Assembly: GCA_025464005.1 (NCBI GenBank)
Contig: JAODBO010000083.1
Span: 1-64,000 of the forward strand
Direction: 5' to 3'
Source: Acidimicrobiaceae bacterium
GTDB lineage: Bacteria > Actinomycetota > Acidimicrobiia > Acidimicrobiales > Bog-793
DNA: 64,000 nt
The position numbers were made by a program, and so were the translations under genes. Positions within the stretch are counted from its first letter, which is position 1. Each line of letters begins with the position of its first letter. The notes under the pieces were generated by a model. That model saw only the letters and a list, made by a program, of their open reading frames with translations. It ran no database searches and was not told where the DNA came from. This document shows positions 51,183-61,119 of the stretch, one piece after another.

Positions 51183-53879
51183 CTACGCGATGGACACGTC
51201 CGCTGCGACCAGCTGCGCGGCGTCGTCACCGAGCGCGGGCGGTGACCCAGGCGACGTCTCGGACCGCGAACGGCGACGCCGGCGGAGAAGCGCGACCACG
51301 AAGGCAGCGAGAATGGCCGCGACCGTACCGAACGACAGCCATAAGGCGGCCGTGAGCCCCTCGGGCCAGTAATCGAGCACGACGACGTGGCTCCCCCGAG
51401 GCACGAGGACTTGGAGGAGCGCGCCGGCTCGACGGACCTCGAGGCGGGTGCCTGAAGCGGTCGCTGCGGACCAGCCCGGCTCGCCGTCGATCGCGACCGT
51501 CAGCCACGCGGCACGAGAGGCGGAGACAGCGACCTTTGCGGTCGCGTCCCCGGTGTAGTCGAGCGAAGAGTCGACCGTCCCGTCGCCTACGGCCGAGAAG
51601 TAGGCACCGGCGGGTCCTGGCACGCGGTACAGCGCCTCGGTGCCGACGGTCGCCACTCGCTCGAGTCCGGGAGCGGTCGCCGTGGTGGTGCATGCTTCTA
51701 GCTGCGCTTCGAGCTGGGGATGGTGTGGCTCGAGGGCGACGACCGCCTGCGCAGCGGGAACGCCGAGCGCGACGGGAGGCGTCGAGACTCCCGGTGGCGA
51801 TGCCACCTCGGCCGCGAGATAGCGGACGACGTAGCCGGGGCGACGTGACGGGAACTTGCGGAGCAACCCGGGCTGCTCGACCAGCCACTCGAGGTCGTCG
51901 AGGATCCCCGTCACGTTGCCGGTCGAGTCGGCCCCGCCGCGGGCCAGCGCCGCCGAGACGCACGCGGTCGCGCCGTCGACGAGCCGTAGCGAGCCGTGCA
52001 GCGGCTCGACGAGGTAGCTGACGCCGAGCACTCGAGCCTCAGCTGCTGTCTGCACGTCCGGGGCGAACTGCGTGACGTCGCCCGCGAGCTCGGCGTTGGC
52101 GAGGTCCGGCGCAGGGGCGACCCGCACCCAGAGCGAATAGAGCGCCTTCGGCGTGATGGCGTCGTAGCCGGCGAGCTCGCGCACGCCATAGGCCGCGTTG
52201 AGCTCGGGATAGATGCCGAGTCGCGGCGGCTGGCTGGCGACGTGTCCTCCCCCGAGCGCGACGAGACCGCCGGTCGTGAGTGAGGCGAACGCGCTCACGG
52301 CGCCGTTTCGCGGCAGGTACTGCCTCGACCAGGTGTTGACGGTGAAACTCGCGAGCACGAGCACCGCGGCTTCGGCGACGACGACGACCGAGCCGCCCGA
52401 GAGCGCGCCCCAGCAGCGCGAGCGCCATTCGGCGCGCTGCACCTGCCGGAAGGCCAGGAAGCCCCCGAGCACGGCCAGTGCCGCGAGCGCGAGCCACAGC
52501 CCGTCGAGGCGGTCGTCGCGTTCGACCGACGTGAGCCCACGGTCGGCCACCGCCGCGACAGCCAGTGCGACGGTCACCGTCGCCATGAGCGAGAAGGCCC
52601 CCCACTCGGGCCATCGGGGGCGCTTCGAGCGTAGCTCGTCGAGGCCGACTGCCGCGAGCACCGCGAGCACGTCGCACACGACCAGCAGGCCCCTGCCGAA
52701 GGCCACCGTCCGCAAGCCCGGCACGGCGAGCACGAGCTCGCGAAGTGGCGGGACGCCGAAGGCGATGCCAGCGACGACGAGCGCCGAGATCGCGAGCCCG
52801 ACGACCGCCGGCTGACGCCATCGCCGCACGACGGCGACGAGCGCGCAGCAGAGCACCAGCGGGCCGACGAACGCGGCCGATTCGTAGTACTCCCCCGCGT
52901 TACCAGGACCAAACCACGTGCTCGCCGTGGTGGGAAGTCCCCAAAAGGAAGGATCGACGAAGAGCGCGAGCCCGTGCAGGCCGAGGAAAGACTGCGTAGG
53001 TCGGAGCGAACTCACGCTCTCGTGGAGCACCGGGAGTGCAGGGACCCACACCGGGGCGGAGAGAAGGAGCCCACCCAGCGCACCGGCCGCCACCGAGGCG
53101 AGCTGGCGGACAAGCCGAGGGTGGCGGTCCGGCCCGGCTACACGCCGCGCCGGACCGAGACGCTCGAAGACCAGCACGACGACGAGCTGGACGACCGCGG
53201 CGATCGCCAGCAGCATGAGCACCTCGGGGAAGCCGCCGGCGCACGCGAACGCGACGACGACCGCGAGGCCGAGCGCGCTCTTCCATCCCGGTTTACGGCA
53301 AGCGAGAACGACGAGGCCGAGCACCCACCCGGTCCACTCGGCCACGCCCGTCTGCGGCCATCCGGCCCACGCGGCCATCGGCCCGGCGAGCTCGCCGACG
53401 ACCCCCGCGAGGAGCGCCGCCGTGCGCGAGGTCCGCAGCACGCGGGCGGCGACGTAGCAGCCCATCCCGCCGACGAGAAGCTTGACGACCACCTCGACGG
53501 TGTAGGCGGCAGACAGCGGGAACAGGTAGGCGATGAGGGACGAGAGGCTGGCGGGCGCCGACTGGAGGTTCGCGAGCTCCGGCAGCCCGAGGTCGCTGAA
53601 GGGGTTCCACAGCGGGAGCGCGCCGTGGTGCACGGCCACCCAGTTGAGGTTGAGCCAGACGGCGTCCTGGCGTGCTTGGTCGCCGCTGACGAGATCGTGC
53701 ACACCGGCGACGAGCGGGGAGCCGAGCCCCGCGCTCAGTGCCGTGTCGAAGCTGCCGTACACGGCGCCGTGGACGAGCGCCGGCGCGCACCATGCCAGCG
53801 CCACGGCGACGAGGACGGCGAAGCACGCCAGCTCCGCCGACAGCGGGTGTCGACGTGCGTGCCCTAGCAGCGCACGCAC
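51183..53879 (-). CDS. YfhO-like large membrane protein
   Basis: 898 aa, many TM helices, C-terminal beta-rich domain then final TM. Confidence 0.75.
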   Translation of the reverse strand: MRALLGHARRHPLSAELACFAVLVAVALAWCAPALVHGAVYGSFDTALSAGLGSPLVAGVHDLVSGDQARQDAVWLNLNWVAVHHGALPLWNPFSDLGLPELANLQSAPASLSSLIAYLFPLSAAYTVEVVVKLLVGGMGCYVAARVLRTSRTAALLAGVVGELAGPMAAWAGWPQTGVAEWTGWVLGLVVLACRKPGWKSALGLAVVVAFACAGGFPEVLMLLAIAAVVQLVVVLVFERLGPARRVAGPDRHPRLVRQLASVAAGALGGLLLSAPVWVPALPVLHESVSSLRPTQSFLGLHGLALFVDPSFWGLPTTASTWFGPGNAGEYYESAAFVGPLVLCCALVAVVRRWRQPAVVGLAISALVVAGIAFGVPPLRELVLAVPGLRTVAFGRGLLVVCDVLAVLAAVGLDELRSKRPRWPEWGAFSLMATVTVALAVAAVADRGLTSVERDDRLDGLWLALAALAVLGGFLAFRQVQRAEWRSRCWGALSGGSVVVVAEAAVLVLASFTVNTWSRQYLPRNGAVSAFASLTTGGLVALGGGHVASQPPRLGIYPELNAAYGVRELAGYDAITPKALYSLWVRVAPAPDLANAELAGDVTQFAPDVQTAAEARVLGVSYLVEPLHGSLRLVDGATACVSAALARGGADSTGNVTGILDDLEWLVEQPGLLRKFPSRRPGYVVRYLAAEVASPPGVSTPPVALGVPAAQAVVALEPHHPQLEAQLEACTTTATAPGLERVATVGTEALYRVPGPAGAYFSAVGDGTVDSSLDYTGDATAKVAVSASRAAWLTVAIDGEPGWSAATASGTRLEVRRAGALLQVLVPRGSHVVVLDYWPEGLTAALWLSFGTVAAILAAFVVALLRRRRRSRSETSPGSPPALGDDAAQLVAADVSIA

Positions 53880-53900
53880 CTGGGCTAGGGCCCTGCGCGC

Positions 53901-55352
53901 CTAGAGCTGGATGTTCGACATGACGTGCTTGACCCGGGTGTACTCCTCGAAGCCATAGACCGACAGATCCTTGCCGTAACCGGAGCTCTTGAAGCCGCCG
54001 TGGGGCATCTCGGCCACGATCGGGATGTGCGTGTTGATCCACACGGCCCCGAAGTTGAGCGCTTTCGCCATCCGCATCGCCCGTCCGTGGTCACGGGTCC
54101 ACACGCTCGACGCAAGACCGTAGCGGACGCCGTTCGCCCACGAGATCGCCTGGGCCTCGTCGGAGAAGCGCTGCACCGTGATGACCGGCCCGAAGATCTC
54201 GTCCTGGACCATCTCGTCCTCCTGGTGCAGCCCGGCGACGACGGTCGGCGCGAAGCAGTAGCCGCGCTCGCCGACCCTCGCCCCTCCGGTCACGACCTCG
54301 GCGTGGGCCGGCACCCGCCGGAGGAAGCCTTCGACCCTTGCCAGCTGGTCCGTGCTGTTCAGCGGGCCGAGGTCGGCGTCCCCGACGTCCGTTCCACCGA
54401 CCTTGGTGCGTGCCGCCTGCTCGGCGAGCGCCCCGACAAAGCTCTCGTAGACGCCCGGCGCGGCAAGGACCCGGGTAGCCGCCGTGCAGTCCTGGCCGGC
54501 GTTGAAGTAGCCGGCCATCGCGATTCCCTCGGCCGCGGCGGCCACGTCCGCATCGTCGAAGACCACGACCGGAGCCTTGCCGCCGAGCTCGAGGTGCACG
54601 CGCTTCAGCGAGGGAGCCGCCTCGGTCGCGACCTCGATGCCGGCGCGCACGCTCCCGGTGATCGAGATCATCTGCGGCGTGTCGTGGGCGACGAGCGAAC
54701 GCCCGGTGTCCCGGTCACCACAGACGACGTTGAACACGCCTGGCGGGAGGTGCTCGGCCATGAGCTCGGCCATGAAGAGCGTCGAGGCGGGGGTCGTGTC
54801 CGACGGCTTCAGCACCATGGTGTTGCCCGCCGCGAGCGCAGGGCCCCACTTCCAGACCGCCATCATGAACGGGTAGTTCCATGGCGTCACCGCGGCGCAG
54901 ACCCCGATGGGCTCTCGTCGTATGTAGGAGGTGTGCCCTTCCAGGTACTCGGCGGCTGCCCGACCTTCGAGCATCCTCGCCGCCCCGGCGAAGAAGCGGA
55001 TCTGGTCGGCCGACGGCGGGACCTCCTCCGAGAGCGTCAGCGCGAGGGGCTTGCCGGTGTCGCGGCCCTCGATGCGCGCCAGCTCGTCGGCGTGCTCTTC
55101 GATCGAGTCGGCGATCTTCAATAGCGCCCTCGAGCGCATGGACGGCGTGGCGTCGCGCCAACCCGGGAACGCGTCCTCGGCTGCTCGCATTGCTTCGTCG
55201 ACGTCCTCGGCGCCCGAGACCGGAGCGGTGGCGTACGCCTCCCCCGTGCTCGGGTCGAAGATCTCGGCGACCTTGCCCGATCTGCTCTCGACCCTCCGCC
55301 CGCCGACGAAGTTTCCGAAGTGCTCGAGCTGCGCTTCCCCTGGCGTCCTCAC
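53901..55352 (-). CDS. Aldehyde dehydrogenase (aminobutyraldehyde/betaine-aldehyde type)
   Basis: [51 protein letters not shown] with GGGAGGA SD. Confidence 0.92.
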   Translation of the reverse strand: MRTPGEAQLEHFGNFVGGRRVESRSGKVAEIFDPSTGEAYATAPVSGAEDVDEAMRAAEDAFPGWRDATPSMRSRALLKIADSIEEHADELARIEGRDTGKPLALTLSEEVPPSADQIRFFAGAARMLEGRAAAEYLEGHTSYIRREPIGVCAAVTPWNYPFMMAVWKWGPALAAGNTMVLKPSDTTPASTLFMAELMAEHLPPGVFNVVCGDRDTGRSLVAHDTPQMISITGSVRAGIEVATEAAPSLKRVHLELGGKAPVVVFDDADVAAAAEGIAMAGYFNAGQDCTAATRVLAAPGVYESFVGALAEQAARTKVGGTDVGDADLGPLNSTDQLARVEGFLRRVPAHAEVVTGGARVGERGYCFAPTVVAGLHQEDEMVQDEIFGPVITVQRFSDEAQAISWANGVRYGLASSVWTRDHGRAMRMAKALNFGAVWINTHIPIVAEMPHGGFKSSGYGKDLSVYGFEEYTRVKHVMSNIQL

Positions 55353-55508
55353 CGATCCTCCCGATGCCGTCCCCGGTAGATCCCTTGCTGGCATCCTCGC
55401 AGAGATCCACCCCTCCGACAAGCGATTTCGCACATAGTGGCGGTCATCTCGACGGATTCACTTGACGCGGGGTGCTCCGATGGCGCACGGTAGCGGGGGG
55501 AGGCCACC

Positions 55509-55958
55509 GTGGACGGACTCGACGAGGCGAACCGGGCGATCATCGAAGAGCTGCAACGCGATGGTCGCCGCCCCTATAGCTCCATCGCGGAGGTCGTCGG
55601 GCTCTCCGAGGCGGCAGTGCGCCAGCGAGTGCAGCGACTGCGCGAGTCGGGAGTGATCCAGGTCGTAGCCGTGACCGACCCGAAACAGGTGGGCTTCGCG
55701 CGCCAGGCGATGGTCGGCATCCGGGCCGAGGGCGACGTACGGACGCTCGCGGCGAAGCTCGCGGCCGTCCCGGAGATCGACTACGTCGTCATGTGCGCCG
55801 GAGGGTTCGACATCCTCGTCGAAGTCGTCTGCGAGGACGACGCCCATCTCCTCGAGCTGCTCAACACGTCCGTGAGGACATTGCCCGGCGTGCGCCACGC
55901 CGAGACCTTCGTGTATCTCGAACTGACCAAGCAGACCTATACCTGGGGGACCAGATGA
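55509..55958 (+). CDS. Lrp/AsnC family regulator
   Basis: LDEANRAIIEELQRDGRRPYSSIAEVVGLSEAAVRQRVQRLRESGVIQ. Confidence 0.95.
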   Translation: MDGLDEANRAIIEELQRDGRRPYSSIAEVVGLSEAAVRQRVQRLRESGVIQVVAVTDPKQVGFARQAMVGIRAEGDVRTLAAKLAAVPEIDYVVMCAGGFDILVEVVCEDDAHLLELLNTSVRTLPGVRHAETFVYLELTKQTYTWGTR

Positions 55959-57325
55959 CGATGACCAACGACGAGCTGCAAGCCGCCGCACGCAGGCACC
56001 TCTGGATGCATTTCACGAGGCTGTCGTCCTACGCCGACCACGAGGTGCCCGTGATCGTGCGCGGCCAGGGCGCGTACGTGTTCGACCAGCACGGGAAGCG
56101 CTACCTCGACGGCCTCTCCGGCCTGTTCACCGTGCAGGTGGGCCACGGGCGGGTCGAGCTAGCCGAGGCCGCGGCGAAGCAGGCGTCAGAGCTCGCCTAC
56201 TTCCCGCTGTGGAGCTACGCGCACCCGCGCGGCATCGAGCTCGCCGATCGCATCGCGCAGCTCGCCCCCGGCGACCTCAACCGCGTGTTCTTCACCACGG
56301 GCGGTTCTGAGGCCGTCGAGTCGGCGTGGAAGCTCGCCCGCCAGTACTTCAAGACGATCGGCCAGCCACAGCGGTGGAAGGTCGTGAGCCGGGACATCTC
56401 CTACCACGGCACGACGATGGGGGCCCTGTCGATCACCGGCGTCCCCGAGCTGAAGACCGCCTTCGAGCCGCTCGTGCCAGGAGCGATCAAGGTGCCGAAC
56501 ACGAACTTCTACCGTGCGCCTGAGCACGGTGACGACCCTGTCGCCTTCGGGATCTGGGCGGCGGACGAGATCGAGCGGGCGATCCTTCGCGAGGGACCCG
56601 ACACCGTCGCCGCGGTGTTCCTCGAGCCCGTGCAGAACAGCGGCGGCTGCTTCACCCCGCCTCCCGGCTACTTCCAACGTGTGCGACAGATCTGCGACCG
56701 CCACGGCGTGCTCCTCGTCTCCGACGAGGTCATCTGCGCGTTCGGCCGTCTCGGTCACTACTTCGCCTCCGACCGCTACGGCTACCAGCCCGACATGATC
56801 ACGGTCGCGAAGGGGCTGACGAGTGGCTACTCGCCGCTCGGCGCGCTCATCGCGAGCGACGGCCTCATCGAGCCGTTCCTCTCCGGCGAGCGCTCGTTCC
56901 TCCACGGGTTCACCTTCGCCGGCCATCCGGTGTCGAGCGCCGTGGCGTTGGCCAATCTCGACCTGTTCGAGGCGGAGGATCTCCTCGGCCACGTGCGGGC
57001 GAACGAGGCGGCGTTCCGGGCCGAGCTCGAAGCGCTACGCGACCTCCCGATCGTCGGCGACGTGCGCGGGGATGGCTACTTCTACGGGATCGAGCTCGTG
57101 AAGGACAAGGAGACGAAGGAGACCTTCGACGACGACGAGTCCGAGCGCCTGCTCCGCAAGTTCCTCTCGCCGCGGCTGTTCGAGGCCGGGCTCGTCTGCC
57201 GCGCCGACGACCGGGGCGATCCGGTGATCCAGCTCGCCCCACCGCTCATCTGCGGCGAGGAGCAGTTCGCCGAGATCTCCGGAATCTTGCGGACCGTGCT
57301 CGAGGAGGCCTGGAAGCAGATCTGA
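55955..57325 (+). CDS. Class III aminotransferase (omega-amino acid/putrescine-pyruvate type)
   Basis: FFTTGGSEAVESAWKLARQY, SYHGTTMGALSITG, LLVSDEVICAFGRLG, ITVAKGLTSGYSPLGA; ATGA overlap with Lrp. Confidence 0.94.
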   Translation: MTMTNDELQAAARRHLWMHFTRLSSYADHEVPVIVRGQGAYVFDQHGKRYLDGLSGLFTVQVGHGRVELAEAAAKQASELAYFPLWSYAHPRGIELADRIAQLAPGDLNRVFFTTGGSEAVESAWKLARQYFKTIGQPQRWKVVSRDISYHGTTMGALSITGVPELKTAFEPLVPGAIKVPNTNFYRAPEHGDDPVAFGIWAADEIERAILREGPDTVAAVFLEPVQNSGGCFTPPPGYFQRVRQICDRHGVLLVSDEVICAFGRLGHYFASDRYGYQPDMITVAKGLTSGYSPLGALIASDGLIEPFLSGERSFLHGFTFAGHPVSSAVALANLDLFEAEDLLGHVRANEAAFRAELEALRDLPIVGDVRGDGYFYGIELVKDKETKETFDDDESERLLRKFLSPRLFEAGLVCRADDRGDPVIQLAPPLICGEEQFAEISGILRTVLEEAWKQI

Positions 57326-57382
57326 TCCTTACGACGCGCAGCGGACTGGCCGGACCAGCGCGGTGAGGGGCGGAGCAGCGCG

Positions 57383-58804
57383 GTGACGAGAGAGGAGACG
57401 ACTTCGGGCAAGGCCAAGGGCCACGGCGCGGCCGGCTACCGCGACGTCTCGTACTGGTTCGACTCCCTCGGACACGACGTGGCGCCGCGCGCAGGGCTCG
57501 ATCGTGACCTCGACGTAGACGTAGCGATAGTGGGCGCAGGCTTCACCGGACTGTGGACCGCGTACTACCTGAAGCAGAGGGACCCGACGCTTCGCATCGC
57601 GGTGCTCGAGGCCGAGGTCGCGGGCTTCGGCGCGTCGGGTCGCAACGGTGGCTGGTGCTCCGCGCTCTTCGCCGCCTCGCAGGCCCGCTTGGCCCGGACC
57701 TTCGGACCCGCGGCGGCTCGGGCGATGCGCCTCGCGATGCAGGAGTCGGTCGACGAGGTTGGCCGGGCGTCATCAGCAGCGGGCATCGACTGCCACTTCG
57801 CCAAGGGCGGCACAGTGACCGCGGTGCGCAATGCCGCGCAGCTCGCACGCACGCGCGACGAGGTCGCGGAGGCCCGCCGGCTCGGCATAGGACCGGACGA
57901 CCTCGCGCTGCTCGGCCCGAAGGAGGCCTATGAGCTCGTGCGCGCCGAAGGTGTGCTCGGCGCCACCTACACGCCGCACTGTGCCGCGATCCACCCCGCC
58001 AGGCTCGCCCGAGGGCTCGCCGGCGCGATCGAGCAGCTCGGAGTCTCGCTGCTCGAGCAGACGGTGGTGACCGCGATAGGGCCGGGAAGCGTGCGCACGA
58101 GGGAGCACCGGGTGCGTGCAGAGGTGGTCGTCCGGGCGACGGAGGGCTACACACCTCGCCTCAGAGGCTCGCGACGGCTCCTCGCGCCGATCTACTCGCT
58201 CATAATCGCGACCGAGCCGCTCGACGAGGCGACCTGGGCAGAGATCGGGCTCGAACAGCGCGAAACCTTCGCCGACCATCGCCACCTCGTGATCTACGGC
58301 CAGCGCACGGCGGACGGGCGCCTCGCCTTCGGGGGGCGCGGGGCTCCGTATCACTTCGCCTCGCAGGTCAGCCCCGCGTACGAGCAGGACGCGAGGGTGC
58401 ACGCGAAGCTCGCCGAGACGCTCGCCGAGCTGTTCCCCGCGCTGGCCGGCGTCGAGATCACCCACCGCTGGGGCGGGCCGCTCGGCGTCCCGCGTGACTG
58501 GTTCTCCTCGGTCGGCTTCGATCGGCAATCGGGTCTCGCGTGGGCCGGCGGCTACGTCGGCGACGGCGTGTCGACGACCAATCTCGCCGGACGGACGCTC
58601 ACCGACCTCGTCCTGGGCGAGGACTCCGAGCTCACCCGCCTCGCGTGGGTCGGGCACCGTTCGCGGCACTGGGAACCCGAGCCGCTCCGCTACCTCGGGG
58701 TGAACGCCGGGCTGGCGGTGATGACCTCGGCGGACGCCGTCGAGCAGCGTACCGGCCGGCCGGCTCGGCGCGCCGCGTGGTTCGCGAGGGCGACGGGCGC
58801 CTGA
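57383..58804 (+). CDS. FAD-dependent oxidoreductase (DAO/gamma-glutamylputrescine oxidase-like)
   Basis: DVAIVGAGFTGLWTAYYLKQRDPTLRIAVLEAEVAGFGASGRNGGW. Confidence 0.92.
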   Translation: MTREETTSGKAKGHGAAGYRDVSYWFDSLGHDVAPRAGLDRDLDVDVAIVGAGFTGLWTAYYLKQRDPTLRIAVLEAEVAGFGASGRNGGWCSALFAASQARLARTFGPAAARAMRLAMQESVDEVGRASSAAGIDCHFAKGGTVTAVRNAAQLARTRDEVAEARRLGIGPDDLALLGPKEAYELVRAEGVLGATYTPHCAAIHPARLARGLAGAIEQLGVSLLEQTVVTAIGPGSVRTREHRVRAEVVVRATEGYTPRLRGSRRLLAPIYSLIIATEPLDEATWAEIGLEQRETFADHRHLVIYGQRTADGRLAFGGRGAPYHFASQVSPAYEQDARVHAKLAETLAELFPALAGVEITHRWGGPLGVPRDWFSSVGFDRQSGLAWAGGYVGDGVSTTNLAGRTLTDLVLGEDSELTRLAWVGHRSRHWEPEPLRYLGVNAGLAVMTSADAVEQRTGRPARRAAWFARATGA

Positions 58805-58900
58805 GGCGCGACTCGTGGGTCGTGTCGGCGCCGCGGCCCCGAAAGCCACGCCGCGCGGCAATGCCACCACCTCCGGACACCGAGCTACTACCGTGCCTAG

Positions 58901-60046
58901 GTGCCCTCAGACAGCCCAGTCACATCCAAGAAACCATTCGCACGTCTCGCCGCCCTCGGATCGAAGCGACTCGCGATCATCGGCGGTGTCGTCGTCGTGG
59001 TCGTCGGCGCCATCCTGGGGATCGTCCTCTCGGGCTCTACGGCCAAGAAGACCCCGGCGGCGACGCCAGCTTCGACGTCGACCGCTCCGGCCACTACCCA
59101 GCCAGCGTTGGCGGCCAATGTCTGCCCGTTGACCGACACGCCCGCGCCAGGTGGAGTGGTCCCGAGGCGGCCGGCGCTTGCGGTGAAGGTGGGGAACGAG
59201 CCGCAAGGTGCTCGCCCGCAGAGCGGCCTCAACGAGGCTGACGTCGTCTACGACACGCCCGCCGAGGGCGGCATCATGCGCTACGTGGCCATCTACCAGT
59301 GCAAGAGCGCAGCTCAGATCGGACCGACACGCTCGGTGCGCTGGGTCGACTGGCACATCCTCGCCATGTACCGCAACCTCCCGCTCCTCGTGCACGCCGG
59401 CGGCATCAATCCCGACATCGCGTCCTTGAACGCGCTGCGTTACGTGAAGAACGTCGACCTGCTGAACGCCTACGCGTCCGACGGCGTCCGCACGACCAAC
59501 CGCACACCGCCGGACAACCTGTACACGAGCACCGCAGCCGCCTGGGCGTCGTTCAAGAACGAGAAGACGCCGCCGACGCCGGTGTTCAAGTACACCGGCG
59601 CCCTTCCGAGCTCGGCCACGGCCGCGGCGAGCATCGAGATCGACTTCTCCATCGGCACCCACGGCATCTGGACCTGGAACGGCTCCTCTAAGACGTGGGT
59701 CCACAGCTACGCAGGCGCCGGTCCCGACATCGACGCCCTGACGAACAAGCAGGTCTCGACGAATAACGTCATCGTCCAGGTGGTCAAGTACGCGCTCGGC
59801 CCGTATGCCGAGAGCACCGGCGGCTCCGGCGACGTCGAGAGCATCATGACCGGGACCGGTCGGGGCTACGTGCTTCGCAACGGCAAAGAGATCCCAGTCA
59901 CCTGGCACCGTCCGAGCCTCGGTGCCGAGACGACGTTCACCGACTCGAGCGGCCAGCAGGTCGGACTCACTCGGGGTCGCACCTTCGTAGAGATCGTGCT
60001 CGACACCACCGCGTCCCAGAAGGGCGCCATAACCATCACGAAGTAG
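58901..60046 (+). CDS. DUF3048 (YerB-like) membrane-anchored protein
   Basis: N-term TM; RPALAVKVGNEPQGARPQSGLNEADVVYDTPAEGGIMRYVAIYQ; GPTRSVRWVD. Confidence 0.88.
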   Translation: MPSDSPVTSKKPFARLAALGSKRLAIIGGVVVVVVGAILGIVLSGSTAKKTPAATPASTSTAPATTQPALAANVCPLTDTPAPGGVVPRRPALAVKVGNEPQGARPQSGLNEADVVYDTPAEGGIMRYVAIYQCKSAAQIGPTRSVRWVDWHILAMYRNLPLLVHAGGINPDIASLNALRYVKNVDLLNAYASDGVRTTNRTPPDNLYTSTAAAWASFKNEKTPPTPVFKYTGALPSSATAAASIEIDFSIGTHGIWTWNGSSKTWVHSYAGAGPDIDALTNKQVSTNNVIVQVVKYALGPYAESTGGSGDVESIMTGTGRGYVLRNGKEIPVTWHRPSLGAETTFTDSSGQQVGLTRGRTFVEIVLDTTASQKGAITITK

Positions 60047-60085
60047 TCGTCGCCCGATCGCCGAGATCAGCCGGCCCGGACTGCC

Positions 60086-61108
60086 CTACTCGGGAAGCAA
60101 CCTGAACAGCGGGCGCTTCGGGCCGGCGAGCGCGATCGAGACGACGATGCCGGCGGCGGCATAGATCGCAAGCACGACGATGTCGCGCTCGATGCCGGCT
60201 CCGCCGAAGTAGCTCACACTGCGGATGAGCGACGTCCCCGCGCCGGGAGGCAGGTAGCCGCCGACGGCGCTGAAGAAGTGCGGCAGCAGCGGCGCGGCGA
60301 ACGGGCCGCCCGAAGAAGGGTTGCCGACCACGACGAACGCGGCGATCGCGATCGCCGTGCCGACGATGCCGAGTACGGTCTCGAGCGCCGCCGTCGCGAT
60401 CGCCGTCCCAAAGACGAGCAACGCTCCGACCGCCGCGAGCTCCAAGAAATGGTGCTGGAGCGCTCCCAGCCAGAGATCGACAATCACCGCCCCTACGAGA
60501 CCGGAGACGGCCGAGAAGATCCCCAGCCCGAGCACCCGTCCGGAAGCGGCACGGCGCGACTCCGCGGCCATGCCGCTTCCGAGGCCGAGCATGGTCGCAG
60601 CGAGGTAGCCGCCCACCACCCAGCCGACGGCGAGGTAGAACGGCGACAGTCCCTGGGCGTCGCCCGCTGGAAGGGGAGCGACGTCGCGCACCGTGAGCCG
60701 CGTCGAGGAGGCGGTCGCGACCCCGCGGAAGATCGCCGTGATCGCGGCGGCCGTGAAGGGATTCGCGGCGTTCGCGACGAGCAACTGCGAGGACCCGGCC
60801 CCGGGCACGATCGCCGCGTAGACCATCCCGCGGTCGATCTCGGCACGTGCGGACGCGACGTCCTTCGCCGCTACCGGCCGCACAGCCTGACTCGCTCCCG
60901 CTGCGGTCAGCTCGCTCTCGATGCGGGCCACGGCACTGGCGGAGCCGACGACCGCCACGGGCACGCCATGGGGCGTCGGCTCGTGGAGGGCACCAACGTA
61001 CGAGGCGATGAACCCGAGCTCGAGGACGAGGACGCCGGCGAGGAAGATCACAGCCAGGATCGGCAGGCGGCGCGGGGGTGGGTGCGGGGCCATCGATCGT
61101 CGCGACAT
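60086..61108 (-). CDS. ABC-2/YhgE-DUF3533-like membrane protein
   Basis: N-term TM, extracytoplasmic domain, C-terminal TM block LSPFYLAVGWVVGGYLAATML; start ATG at 61108. Confidence 0.65.
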   Translation of the reverse strand: MSRRSMAPHPPPRRLPILAVIFLAGVLVLELGFIASYVGALHEPTPHGVPVAVVGSASAVARIESELTAAGASQAVRPVAAKDVASARAEIDRGMVYAAIVPGAGSSQLLVANAANPFTAAAITAIFRGVATASSTRLTVRDVAPLPAGDAQGLSPFYLAVGWVVGGYLAATMLGLGSGMAAESRRAASGRVLGLGIFSAVSGLVGAVIVDLWLGALQHHFLELAAVGALLVFGTAIATAALETVLGIVGTAIAIAAFVVVGNPSSGGPFAAPLLPHFFSAVGGYLPPGAGTSLIRSVSYFGGAGIERDIVVLAIYAAAGIVVSIALAGPKRPLFRLLPE

Positions 61109-61119
61109 GCGGCGCCAGG

